Positions 1 to 6,756 of a stretch of 12,212 bases of DNA are shown one piece after another. Made by a program: the position numbers and the translations under genes. The DNA lies in the NCBI GenBank assembly GCA_016765265.1, contig JAESQG010000452.1, positions 1-12,212 of the forward strand. The letters run 5' to 3'. The DNA comes from Pseudomonadales bacterium (GTDB lineage: Bacteria > Pseudomonadota > Gammaproteobacteria > Pseudomonadales > DC-out160). Under the pieces are notes generated by a model. It was not told the DNA's origin. It ran no database searches and was given only the letters and a program-made list of their open reading frames with translations. Every line of letters begins with the position of its first letter. The stretch's first letter is position 1.

Positions 1-406
1 CTACTTCTCTCAGATTTGTGTCGGTGTTGATGCCCATAACAATAAGACCAGACTCCGCAAATTTTTCTTGTAACTGCATCAATATTGGCATTTCTTGCCG
101 GCATGGGCCGCACCAGGTAGCCCAAAAATTAAGAAGTACTACTTTGCCACGGTGGTCTAGTAGTCGGGTGTTGGGTCCCTGAAAGCGTTTCAAAGTGAAA
201 TCAACGGCTGGTTATTCAGAATGAGCTTGACCGCTATCATTGTGTTTAGCGTTAGCGTCTTTTGCCTGTAGTTGGTTGGACCCAACGATTAACAGCAACA
301 AGGAACAGGCCAACAGTATAGCAATGAGCATTCTCGTTGAGCCATCAAGTTTGCCATGGTTTGTGTAGCTATTAATATCGCATATTCTTATGTGAGTTCT
401 GGCCAT
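1..406 (-). pseudogene. Membrane-anchored TlpA/ResA-type thioredoxin, interrupted by an in-frame TAA and cut by the window edge
   Basis: Read on the minus strand, the first 64 codons from the ATG at 404-406 encode a hydrophobic anchor (core LLACSLLLLIVG) and a polar linker ending AHSE. A TAA follows at 212-214. The same frame continues without another stop to the window edge with PAVDFTLKRF and then NFWATWCGPCRQEMP, a classic thioredoxin-fold active site (WCGPC at 101-115). Anchor, linker, PAVDFTL lead-in and CXXC domain in that order are the normal layout of TlpA/ResA/CcmG-type thiol reductases, which act outside the inner membrane and often reduce apocytochrome c cysteines. The gene therefore looks like one reading frame broken by a single nonsense codon. 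The ATG at 329-331, just before the hydrophobic core, is an equally good start. LLAC resembles a lipobox, but the hydrophobic run continues past the Cys, so a signal anchor is likelier. A sequencing error cannot be excluded. Confidence 0.8.
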
Positions 407-433
407 TTGTAGTGCTCGCTTTAAAAGGACTAA

Positions 434-1699
434 TTAAAAAATATAACTGATACCATAGTGAATTTCGAAATTATTCGTTGTTGTTTCTACACCGAATAGA
501 TCGGAGTTAAATAGGTGATTCCTGACATCCCAATGCAGGGCGAAGTTGTTTGTGGGGGTCACCCTAAGCCCCGCGCCAAAAGAGATTGTAAAGTGATCTT
601 CATTCTTTATTTCAGTATTTCCAATACCGACTATTAAGTACAACTGAGTCCCCCAATTGTACTTTTCTCGAAAAATGATCTCGCCGAGAAGTGCGTTGTA
701 GCCTGCCATCAGACTATAGTAACGCATTTGATTATCATCTGAAAAAAGGTTAAAGCCATCGTTCTCAAAGCTACGATCTGATAGATCGCTGGAAGCAAAA
801 TTGCCTTCAACAAAAAAATCTTCGCTAATAAAGTAAATCAGTCTAACTCCTTGCGAAGTATTCGCACTTAAATCCTCCATGCTGTACGAGCCTAGGAATA
901 ACCCGATTTCAAAATCCAATATTTTAGGAGCAGTGTCAAATATTTCCCGAAATAAAGTTTCAGCGTGAGAGCCGTAGAAAAAGGAGAATCCAGCGGTCCA
1001 TTCTTGATGCGAACCTAGGCTGTTGTCGCTAAGATAAACGAAATAGTTCCGGTAATCGAGACGCAGAAGAAAGCGACTAGTGAGGTAATAATAAATACCG
1101 GTGCCGACGTTTACGGCGTCTGAGTTAGAGGTAATGGCATTCACAATACTGTCATCTGGTACGGTTTTAAATCGCCCCACACCGAGGGTAAAGTAAGGTG
1201 AAAGCCTGTTTAAGGTAAAGGGATGCAGTAAAATATTCAGATTGTAAACAGTGGAAGAACTAATTTGATCAGATGCGTGTAACCAACTCATTTCCGGAGT
1301 GAAAAAGGGGTTGAGGCGATAGGCCACTCTGACCCCCATGGTACTCCGGTTAGCGAGCTTACCGCCGCTAAAACCAAATTCGAAACGTTGGTTTTGGTAG
1401 TTCTGTTGAATATATTGCTTGAAGTTGAGGGGTTCGCCCGATGGACTTAAGCTAAGGCTTAGGTCGTCTTTGTGGGCCCAACCCATTTTTTTATCCTGCA
1501 AGCGGACTTTAAACCAATCTGTGTGAATCTGAATAATGTCGATCCACTCCCTGCGTTCAACAATATCAAAAACAGGGTATCCCCGACCCGGGCCTGAATA
1601 GATATTGACATAGGATACACGAACAGTGACGCGCTCTTCAGCCCAAACGGTTTTAGCACATAGTAGAAAAACCATGAAACTGAGGAAGCTACTTTTCAT
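434..1699 (-). CDS. Secreted SH3-domain protein with a C-terminal outer-membrane beta-barrel
   Basis: The predicted protein has 421 aa. Residues 1-20 form a signal peptide (MKSSFLSFMVFLLCAKTVWA, cleavage before EER). Residues about 22-85 look like a bacterial SH3 domain (VNIYSGPGRGYPVF, then WFKVR and GWAHKDDL), a fold that often binds peptidoglycan or peptides. The remainder alternates polar and aromatic residues in strand-like stretches (FEFGFSGG, GIYYYLTSRFLLRLDYRNYF, FGAGLRV) and ends SYIF. A terminal Phe is the usual BamA recognition signal of outer-membrane barrels. The frame is open upstream to 1789, but the ATG at 1697-1699 was chosen because it sits right before the signal peptide and 7 bases after the preceding stop. 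No strong Shine-Dalgarno is visible, so translational coupling is likely. It resembles the SH3-plus-barrel proteins found beside cytochrome genes in several proteobacteria. The barrel could be a pore or a scaffold; which one is not visible. Confidence 0.78.
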   Translation of the reverse strand: MKSSFLSFMVFLLCAKTVWAEERVTVRVSYVNIYSGPGRGYPVFDIVERREWIDIIQIHTDWFKVRLQDKKMGWAHKDDLSLSLSPSGEPLNFKQYIQQNYQNQRFEFGFSGGKLANRSTMGVRVAYRLNPFFTPEMSWLHASDQISSSTVYNLNILLHPFTLNRLSPYFTLGVGRFKTVPDDSIVNAITSNSDAVNVGTGIYYYLTSRFLLRLDYRNYFVYLSDNSLGSHQEWTAGFSFFYGSHAETLFREIFDTAPKILDFEIGLFLGSYSMEDLSANTSQGVRLIYFISEDFFVEGNFASSDLSDRSFENDGFNLFSDDNQMRYYSLMAGYNALLGEIIFREKYNWGTQLYLIVGIGNTEIKNEDHFTISFGAGLRVTPTNNFALHWDVRNHLFNSDLFGVETTTNNFEIHYGISYIF

Positions 1700-1706
1700 T
1701 AGGTTA

Positions 1707-2243
1707 TTAGTCACTGTCACTATCCACCGGATTGGCAATCCATCGATATATTTGCTGATAGTTGATATCGTCAGTACTGATAAAAACATCGCCGCCGCCG
1801 TGCGACCCTACCGAGGCATAAGAGCCCGCTAAAGGTTCCAACAATAGAGCGCTTGCTTCAGGCTGATTAATGTTGGTGAAAGACAGGGCGTTGAGATAAT
1901 TCTGGGTCATTTCGATACTGTTGATTGCAGTAACGTTGGCATTGATTTTAAAACGTCCGCCTTTGCTTTCATTTGCAAGGTCATCCATGTTGTGGCATCC
2001 AGAGGAGGCACAACTTTGGTCATTGATACTTTGATCGAAAAGGGGGTTAACGCTATTAGCAAAACCATCAATGCCGCCAAACTTTAAGGTTTGTGCCGGT
2101 TGAAAAGGCTCGTTTTCCACCTTGTCACATCCCGTTAACCTCAATAAAACCCATAATAGTACTGCGAGAACAACGACTGGACTTGTTCCTAAAGTTGATA
2201 ACTTGTATTTAAAAAATGGTTTCCACACGGTGATATTATCCAC
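1707..2243 (-). CDS. Small lipoprotein with a CX4CH heme c-type motif
   Basis: The predicted protein has 178 aa. A long hydrophobic signal (residues about 21-38) ends in the lipobox LTGC with Cys39 as the lipidation site. Asp40 at +2 is, by the Enterobacteria rule, an inner-membrane retention signal; whether the rule holds here is unknown. Residues 78-84 read CASSGCH, a CX4CH spacing that is rarer than CXXCH but known in some multiheme cytochromes. The C-terminal part (SHGGGDVF, then YQQIYRWI) resembles the end of cytochrome c-like domains in which a last helix carries a YxxxxxWI pattern. I infer one covalent heme and an electron-transfer or sensing role. The start is a GTG at 2241-2243, 15 bases after the large heme protein's stop, with no clear ribosome site; the GTG at 2226-2228 is an alternative. 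It lies between the HzsA-like gene and the barrel gene, which supports joint action. Confidence 0.72.
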   Translation of the reverse strand: MDNITVWKPFFKYKLSTLGTSPVVVLAVLLWVLLRLTGCDKVENEPFQPAQTLKFGGIDGFANSVNPLFDQSINDQSCASSGCHNMDDLANESKGGRFKINANVTAINSIEMTQNYLNALSFTNINQPEASALLLEPLAGSYASVGSHGGGDVFISTDDINYQQIYRWIANPVDSDSD

Positions 2244-2258
2244 TTCATGAGTTGTAGA

Positions 2259-5200
2259 TTAGGGAGCTAGCCCTTCGATCCAAGACACTAAACGTCTGTA
2301 TTGCGTACCCCTAACGGGCAGATAGGCTGCGGGTTCTAAGGGTGATCCAGTCGAACGGTTAATCTCAGATTTATAGGGGTGGGTTAAAGGGTTATTGCTA
2401 ACGGAAGCGGGTTTGGCGAGAAGAATACTTGTTTTAGGCGAATTAAAATCACTGATCATTGCCAAAACAGCGTTCAAGTCACTTGGCGCATGACCCGTCA
2501 AAATAAATCGATTTCCTGGTGCCTCGGGCCGCGTGATAACAGTAAGGTCCACTGTCTGAGAGAGATCGGTGGGAGTATCATCGGCGGCCTGGGTACGGTG
2601 GCAGTAGCCACACTCCGTTAAGAGATCAGGATGAATCTCCTCGTTAAAATGGGTTTTAGCAAGCTCCAACTGCTGATCTGTTATGGTTTGACGGCGCAAT
2701 TCTGTCAGTTCCAGTGAGTAGCCACTAGCGACATCCTGCGCTGCATCAGTTTCGTAGGGAGAGTTATAGTATTGTGCACCTAGATCAATCCATTCATTTA
2801 CAATGCGCAGCTCACCTTCGCTTAATAAATTGTTGTGATTCATAAGGTGTCCGTCGAGAGAGTAATGCACAGCTTTGATTTCTGTATGGTTAAGGACTTC
2901 CGTCAGTATACTGCTGCGAGAGAGGCCTGCGGTGACTAGTGGCGCTTTTCTGAGGATCAGTCCTTTACCCTGGCTGTCTTGGAATACTTGCGGCAAGTTT
3001 TCATTGAGTAGCGGAGCACCTAATAATAACGACTGGTAGGAGGTGAGTCGTCCACGGGCATCTTGCGTGTCAGTCAGGTTTAACTGCGCAGCAGAATTGA
3101 TACCTGTTCCCGTGTTGCCGGCGTAATGACAAAATGTACAGGTATCGCTACCGAATACTCCACGCTCACGTTCCCATATGGGTTGTATATGTTCTGGGTA
3201 GTTAATCACGCCATTCTTTGGCGTCACCGGCACATCTGCATAGTTGAGTTGCTCGGGTAGATCCGCAGCCCGGTATGCGGCGTCCGGGTCTGTCCAGACA
3301 TCTTGGTATGTAGGTGTGTCACTGAGAATCATCGAACTGCCGTGAGTCTCCCGAGCTAAAGTTTCAGCCATTGTTTCTGAAAATACGGTTTCTGAAAATA
3401 CGGTTTCTGAAAATACCACTTCTGAAAATACGGTTTCGAAGGTCTCGCTGGTTGATGGCGAATAAAGGCTGTTGGGGTGATCGGATCGCAAGGATTCGGA
3501 ATTAATCGAAACTTCTGTTCGAGGGGAATGGCATCCGTTGCAAGTGAGCGTCTCGCCCGGTCGTACCTGCAACCAACTTAAATGGGGTGCATAGGAGCGG
3601 CCTTTAGCATCCAATATTTCGATAGTAATAGGGGTGTCGGCGGGGACAGTCGCTCGAATGGAGCCATCGGGTTGTACCTCGCCATAGCCCACAATCTGTC
3701 TCATTTCGTAATCCGTTTCACCGATAACTTGTTGTGCGATTCCCGAGGGCGTCGGTATTCCTTTTGTAATCCGAAAATAACGAGCAGCTCGATCAGTGGC
3801 TGTGGTTTGTTTAGGATCTTTTAGCGCACTGAGATCGGCTATAGACTGTCGCCTATCTGCCGGCTCAACGGGGAGAATAGTAGGGATTGTTTCACCTAAA
3901 TTTATTGCTAGAACACTAGCATCCATACGTGCCATATTTCCGCTGTCAGTATCATAGACACTTAATATATTGATAATACCCGTGGGGTATTCGTCAGTAT
4001 TGAGCATCTGCTCTGGAGTAGAGGCAAGGGGAAGGGAGGGTGGTGCGGGTCTAGCTTGAATCGTTACCGCGCCAAAAACACTTTTGTCGCCATCCGCCAA
4101 GACGAGAGTTTGCATTGTCTTTTGGTTTCTATCGAACATCACCAACTGGTATTTTGTGGGGGTTTCCTGATTTTCTAGTACAGTGGTAATAGGGTTAGTA
4201 AAGCTGACTGTTTGAGTAAATCGGTAGGAGGCAATAAAACGATTACTACCGTCCCATAAAGGATAGGGATTGGCAAAACGGCCGGCCAGGGAAATCTGAT
4301 CGCCTACGGGTATTTGATGCGCAGTCGGTTGAAACTGTGCTCTAATATCCGATGCTATTTCACCGCCCAGAAAAGCGCTACTGTTGGGTTTGGATTGCTC
4401 ATCAAAATGTTGATTGTCTATAATGATCACTGCGCCACCTTGGAGAGTACCGCTGAGCGGAAGTACGGAGCAGATGAGTCTACCATCTTCCATTTCTTGC
4501 GGTGCCAGGTGGCTGTTGCCCTCACTAAAGGCACCATATTCGATAAAAAGGCCAGTGCCGTTAGGGTTAATGCTGTAGATATCGTAGCGACTTTTATTGC
4601 CGAGATGAGACCAGCGACTAAACAGAATTTTGCCATCGCTGCGTACCGATGGAAATCGGTCGTGGCTGAGATTGAAACTGATTTGTTGAATATTGCTGCC
4701 GGCGCTGCTCATGGTATGGAGTACCGTAGCGGGGTTGCGCCCGTACTCGTCCATGTAGGTGTAGGGTTCTTGCCCGCGAAATTCCATTAGCAATCGGCTG
4801 CGTTGCTGGCGGTCGGATGAGAAAACGATATTTCCATTAGGTAGAAAGGCAGGGTCGATATCGTTGCCGCGGTCATCCAGTAACACGGCGGACAATTCAG
4901 CAGCTGCAATTTCATAACGCCAAATATTAAAAGTCTGGTCTTGCGGGCGCCGCATGGAAAACAGCAAGGTGTCTCCATCGAAAGAAACACTCACCCCTTG
5001 CACATCTCCGACACCCTGAGTTTCTGTGATAGTAAGATTAATTTCGCCAGCGCTTGGACTGGTGGATGAGCGATAAAACAGATCGCCACCGGCGCAAAAC
5101 TGGACGCTATCGATGGCGTCGATAATAGCAGAAGTACAGCGTACAACAAAAGCCAGCGCAATAGGTCTCGCTTGCCCCGCCTGCCTGCTGTCGGGGTCTG

Positions 5201-5396
5201 TATTAGTGAGGATGAGGCTGCCATCTTCGTTAGATCCACCACAGGAGGATAAAAAAATAACAACGGAAAGTGTGAGGAACCGAAGGCATATCCTCAGGTT
5301 GATCAAGCTGTTGCTTTTGCGCCGACGGTAAGGCCAGCTTCTAGGGAAGATCGACATTATCATCACTATAGTTTGAGAAAAGGCCGAAAGCTGCAT
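2259..5396 (-). CDS. HzsA-related multiheme lipoprotein (beta-propeller, hydrazine-synthase-alpha-like middle domain, three CXXCH sites)
   Basis: About 1045 aa from the ATG at 5394-5396. A basic stretch (RRRK) and a hydrophobic segment lead to lipobox LSSC at Cys52, followed by Gly-Gly, consistent with an outer-membrane lipoprotein. Residues about 130-460 contain TolB/PD40-type propeller strands (SFDGDTLLFSMRR, FLPNGNIVFSSDRQ, VRSDGKILFSRW). Residues about 555-625 (GYGEVQPDGSIRATVPADTP, then GETLTCNGCHSPR) match my memory of the middle domain of hydrazine synthase alpha and its non-anammox relatives. Heme c motifs are CNGCH at 619-623, CTFCH at 753-757 and CGYCH at 929-933. The function of these relatives is unknown; with no hzsB or hzsC here, a redox or electron-transfer role in the envelope is safer than hydrazine synthesis. 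The start is uncertain: a TTG at 5400-5402 and ATGs at 5361-5363 and 5355-5357 are alternatives, none with a good Shine-Dalgarno. Four 15-bp repeats interrupt the region between the first two heme sites. Confidence 0.82.
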   Translation of the reverse strand: MQLSAFSQTIVMIMSIFPRSWPYRRRKSNSLINLRICLRFLTLSVVIFLSSCGGSNEDGSLILTNTDPDSRQAGQARPIALAFVVRCTSAIIDAIDSVQFCAGGDLFYRSSTSPSAGEINLTITETQGVGDVQGVSVSFDGDTLLFSMRRPQDQTFNIWRYEIAAAELSAVLLDDRGNDIDPAFLPNGNIVFSSDRQQRSRLLMEFRGQEPYTYMDEYGRNPATVLHTMSSAGSNIQQISFNLSHDRFPSVRSDGKILFSRWSHLGNKSRYDIYSINPNGTGLFIEYGAFSEGNSHLAPQEMEDGRLICSVLPLSGTLQGGAVIIIDNQHFDEQSKPNSSAFLGGEIASDIRAQFQPTAHQIPVGDQISLAGRFANPYPLWDGSNRFIASYRFTQTVSFTNPITTVLENQETPTKYQLVMFDRNQKTMQTLVLADGDKSVFGAVTIQARPAPPSLPLASTPEQMLNTDEYPTGIINILSVYDTDSGNMARMDASVLAINLGETIPTILPVEPADRRQSIADLSALKDPKQTTATDRAARYFRITKGIPTPSGIAQQVIGETDYEMRQIVGYGEVQPDGSIRATVPADTPITIEILDAKGRSYAPHLSWLQVRPGETLTCNGCHSPRTEVSINSESLRSDHPNSLYSPSTSETFETVFSEVVFSETVFSETVFSETMAETLARETHGSSMILSDTPTYQDVWTDPDAAYRAADLPEQLNYADVPVTPKNGVINYPEHIQPIWERERGVFGSDTCTFCHYAGNTGTGINSAAQLNLTDTQDARGRLTSYQSLLLGAPLLNENLPQVFQDSQGKGLILRKAPLVTAGLSRSSILTEVLNHTEIKAVHYSLDGHLMNHNNLLSEGELRIVNEWIDLGAQYYNSPYETDAAQDVASGYSLELTELRRQTITDQQLELAKTHFNEEIHPDLLTECGYCHRTQAADDTPTDLSQTVDLTVITRPEAPGNRFILTGHAPSDLNAVLAMISDFNSPKTSILLAKPASVSNNPLTHPYKSEINRSTGSPLEPAAYLPVRGTQYRRLVSWIEGLAP
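3374..3433. repeat. Four in-frame 15-bp tandem repeats inside the HzsA-like gene
   Basis: Four consecutive copies of TTTCTGAAAATACGG are seen on the plus strand. The first two are identical and the next two differ at one or two bases. Read on the coding strand they give a repeated VFSET/VFSEV pentapeptide at about residues 655-675, between the first heme site and the second. Since 15 is a multiple of 3, gain or loss of copies would keep the frame. The flanking SETFETVFSE and SETMAETLARET look like decayed copies. This is probably a flexible linker that varies in length between strains. Confidence 0.9.
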
Positions 5397-5432
5397 GGTC
5401 AAAGGTCGATATAGAGTTGATTGAAAATAATA

Positions 5433-5466
5433 CGCTATCGATATTGTTGTTGGTCTGGCGATAGTG
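5433..5466. promoter_or_regulatory. Inverted repeat upstream of the HzsA-like gene
   Basis: CGCTATCG at 5433-5440 faces CGATAGTG at 5459-5466, a 7-of-8 inverted repeat with an 18-base spacer. It lies 37-70 bases upstream of the chosen ATG, where the promoter of the minus-strand heme operon must be. It could be a regulator site or a leader hairpin; nothing identifies the factor. Confidence 0.35.
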
Positions 5467-5501
5467 ATTTAGTTATTGGAGTAAGCGGGGCGAAAAGTAT
5501 T

Positions 5502-5533
5502 ATTGTTTTAGTTAAACATTGTCTTAGTTAAAC
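5502..5533. repeat. Two adjacent 16-bp direct repeats upstream of the heme operon
   Basis: ATTGTTTTAGTTAAAC at 5502-5517 is followed directly by ATTGTCTTAGTTAAAC at 5518-5533, with one mismatch. A third, inverted GGTTTAAC lies at 5563-5570 and pairs with GTTAAACC at 5527-5534. A 16-bp period puts the two sites about one and a half helical turns apart. The position about 105-140 bases upstream of the HzsA-like start, downstream of tetR, fits an operator for the heme operon, but this is inference. Confidence 0.5.
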
Positions 5534-5629
5534 CGGGGGTTTGTAGGTGTGTGAGTGCCGTTGGTTTAACGTTAGCCAGCTTATCATTATGGAGAGTAGA
5601 AGGGAAACGGGCAAAATAATTCAGTCGAC

Positions 5630-6205
5630 TTATTCTTGTATCATCATGCCTTGCAGCAACGAAAAACTCATTAGATGGCTGTGTATCTTTGACATTTCTT
5701 CAGGGGTATAGGGCATTCCGTTCGCCAACCATCGCTTCATTACGTGATAGCCCGATCCCGTTACATGTTCTACGGCGTATTCAAGATAGCCCGGATCGTC
5801 AATGGTGATGCCATGGTTGCGAGCGATATTGCCCATCCAGCGTAAGGCGTGGTGGCGTAATCGGTCGTAACAAATATGGTCAGCATCAGCATTAAAAAGG
5901 AGCGTTACCATATCCGCATTTTCCTGAACCAGCGAAAACCCCAGACGGCTTATCAGGGTTGAGCTGTTTTCATCAAAATTTTTCAATACGGGTTCGATTT
6001 CTTCCATCAATTCATCTAATAAATCATCGAATAAACAGGAGAAAATCTTTTCCTTGGATGGAAAATAATTGTAAATACTTTGTCGAGAGATGCCCGCATT
6101 TTCCGCAATGGTTTTAATACTGACTTTGTGCAACGGTTGTGTTTCTAAGCACGACAACATTGCATTTTTAACTTTTTCTATGGTTTTTTCTGAAACTGAA
6201 GTCAT
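5630..6205 (-). CDS. TetR/AcrR-family transcriptional regulator
   Basis: The predicted protein has 191 aa. The N-terminal helix-turn-helix is clear at residues about 28-52 (VSIKTIAENAGISRQSIYNYFPSKEKIF), the hallmark of the TetR family, in which a DNA-binding domain is followed by a variable helical ligand and dimer domain. The C-terminal part (from about residue 60, LLDELMEEIEPVLKN onwards) is helical and gives no hint of the ligand. The ATG at 6203-6205 is the only reasonable start; a clear Shine-Dalgarno is lacking. It is divergent from the ABC operon starting at 6767, and the gap holds several palindromes, so the simplest reading is that it represses the ABC operon and itself until a ligand binds. 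It also lies just upstream of the heme operon on the same strand, separated by about 230 bases, so control of that operon cannot be ruled out. Confidence 0.93.
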   Translation of the reverse strand: MTSVSEKTIEKVKNAMLSCLETQPLHKVSIKTIAENAGISRQSIYNYFPSKEKIFSCLFDDLLDELMEEIEPVLKNFDENSSTLISRLGFSLVQENADMVTLLFNADADHICYDRLRHHALRWMGNIARNHGITIDDPGYLEYAVEHVTGSGYHVMKRWLANGMPYTPEEMSKIHSHLMSFSLLQGMMIQE

Positions 6206-6338
6206 CTTATTTTTGGCTTTTAGTAAGAGAGTGAAATTTAATCTACCGCGCAGCTCCTAATTGTATCCCTAACTCCTTGTAATGGTGCTATCCAAAAGTG
6301 CGTTTAACTGTAAACCAATGTTTCGAGGCGGAAAAGCG

Positions 6339-6351
6339 TTATCTAAGATAA
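6339..6351. promoter_or_regulatory. 13-bp palindrome upstream of tetR
   Basis: TTATCT-A-AGATAA is a perfect inverted repeat with a one-base centre, about 135 bases upstream of the TetR start. It is a possible operator, but short A+T-rich palindromes arise by chance fairly often. Confidence 0.3.
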
Positions 6352-6386
6352 TCACCCATGACTTCTATGACAATATAGACGACAAG

Positions 6387-6406
6387 TTGATGTACGTATA
6401 CATCAA
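6387..6406. promoter_or_regulatory. 20-bp palindrome, candidate TetR operator
   Basis: TTGATGTA-CGTA-TACATCAA has perfect 8-base arms around a 4-base centre. Size and symmetry fit the sites bound by TetR-family dimers, and it lies between the TetR gene and the divergent ABC operon. TGATG/CATCA half sites recur in the 6468-6488 repeat. It is about 180 bases from the TetR start and 360 from the ABC start, which is far for simple repression unless the transcripts have long leaders. Confidence 0.5.
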
Positions 6407-6467
6407 GTCTCTTTTAGACCAATAGTTAAGCGTAATTTGCTTTCTTCTCGTTGTCCACGATAAAAAC

Positions 6468-6488
6468 GCATCATGATTCGCTTGATGC
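6468..6488. promoter_or_regulatory. Inverted repeat GCATCA-N9-TGATGC
   Basis: Perfect 6-base arms flank a 9-base spacer. The arms share CATCA/TGATG with the 20-bp palindrome at 6387-6406, in the opposite arrangement, so the same regulator might contact both. It could equally be a leader hairpin. Confidence 0.35.
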
Positions 6489-6575
6489 TATATTTGCGAA
6501 CAAGTAATTATTACACTCATAAAGGTTTAGATTGCGAACATGAGTCTTTAACCGATAGCGAGATTATTTACCTGT

Positions 6576-6592
6576 ATATTAGAGTCTAATAT
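6576..6592. promoter_or_regulatory. 17-bp palindrome near the likely ABC operon promoter
   Basis: ATATTAGA-G-TCTAATAT is a perfect inverted repeat with a single central base. It contains TAATAT, a possible -10 element, although no good -35 is present at the right distance. It lies directly before the 17-bp tandem array. An operator overlapping the promoter is a reasonable guess; the binding protein is unknown. Confidence 0.42.
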
Positions 6593-6605
6593 TAAAAGGT
6601 TTGTT

Positions 6606-6690
6606 GGTTATAAGAATTGAATGCTTGTATGGATTGAATAGTTACAAGGATTGAATAGTTACAAGGATTGAATCGTTATACGGATTGAAT
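6606..6690. repeat. Five 17-bp tandem repeats before the ABC operon
   Basis: Five units of exactly 17 bases start at 6606, 6623, 6640, 6657 and 6674. Units 3 and 4 are identical (AGTTACAAGGATTGAAT); the others keep ATTGAAT at the end and vary in the first ten bases. A partial sixth (CGTGGAAGGA) follows at 6691-6700. There are no spacers, so it is not a CRISPR array. The array ends 76 bases before the ABC start codon and so lies in the promoter or leader. It could be a row of binding sites or a slippage-prone element that changes expression. Confidence 0.88.
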
Positions 6691-6756
6691 CGTGGAAGGA
6701 ACCAATACTTAAAAGAAAAGTTCTTCGGTAAAACGAGCGGCGTAGTGATTGTTGAT

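Noticed and set aside
212..406. A separate 64-aa small membrane protein
   Set aside because: The same frame continues after the stop straight into a thioredoxin domain that otherwise lacks an anchor, so an interrupted gene is the simpler account.
1700..1789. N-terminal extension of the SH3-barrel protein
   Set aside because: The upstream codons overlap the end of the CX4CH lipoprotein gene and would bury the signal peptide; the ATG at 1697-1699 fits better.
4314..4790. 158-codon open frame on the plus strand
   Set aside because: It lies wholly antisense to the propeller region of the HzsA-like gene, which has clear domains; no recognisable motif or ribosome site supports it.
2259..5396. Calling the gene hzsA
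   Set aside because: Similarity to the alpha subunit is recalled, not computed, and the beta and gamma subunits are absent, so hydrazine synthase activity is not supported.
5527..5570. Rho-independent terminator for tetR
   Set aside because: The GTTAAACC/GGTTTAAC pair could form a stem, but the loop is about 28 bases and there is no T-run after it on the tetR strand.
6606..6690. Possible CRISPR array
   Set aside because: The 17-base units follow each other directly with no spacers, and no cas gene is present.
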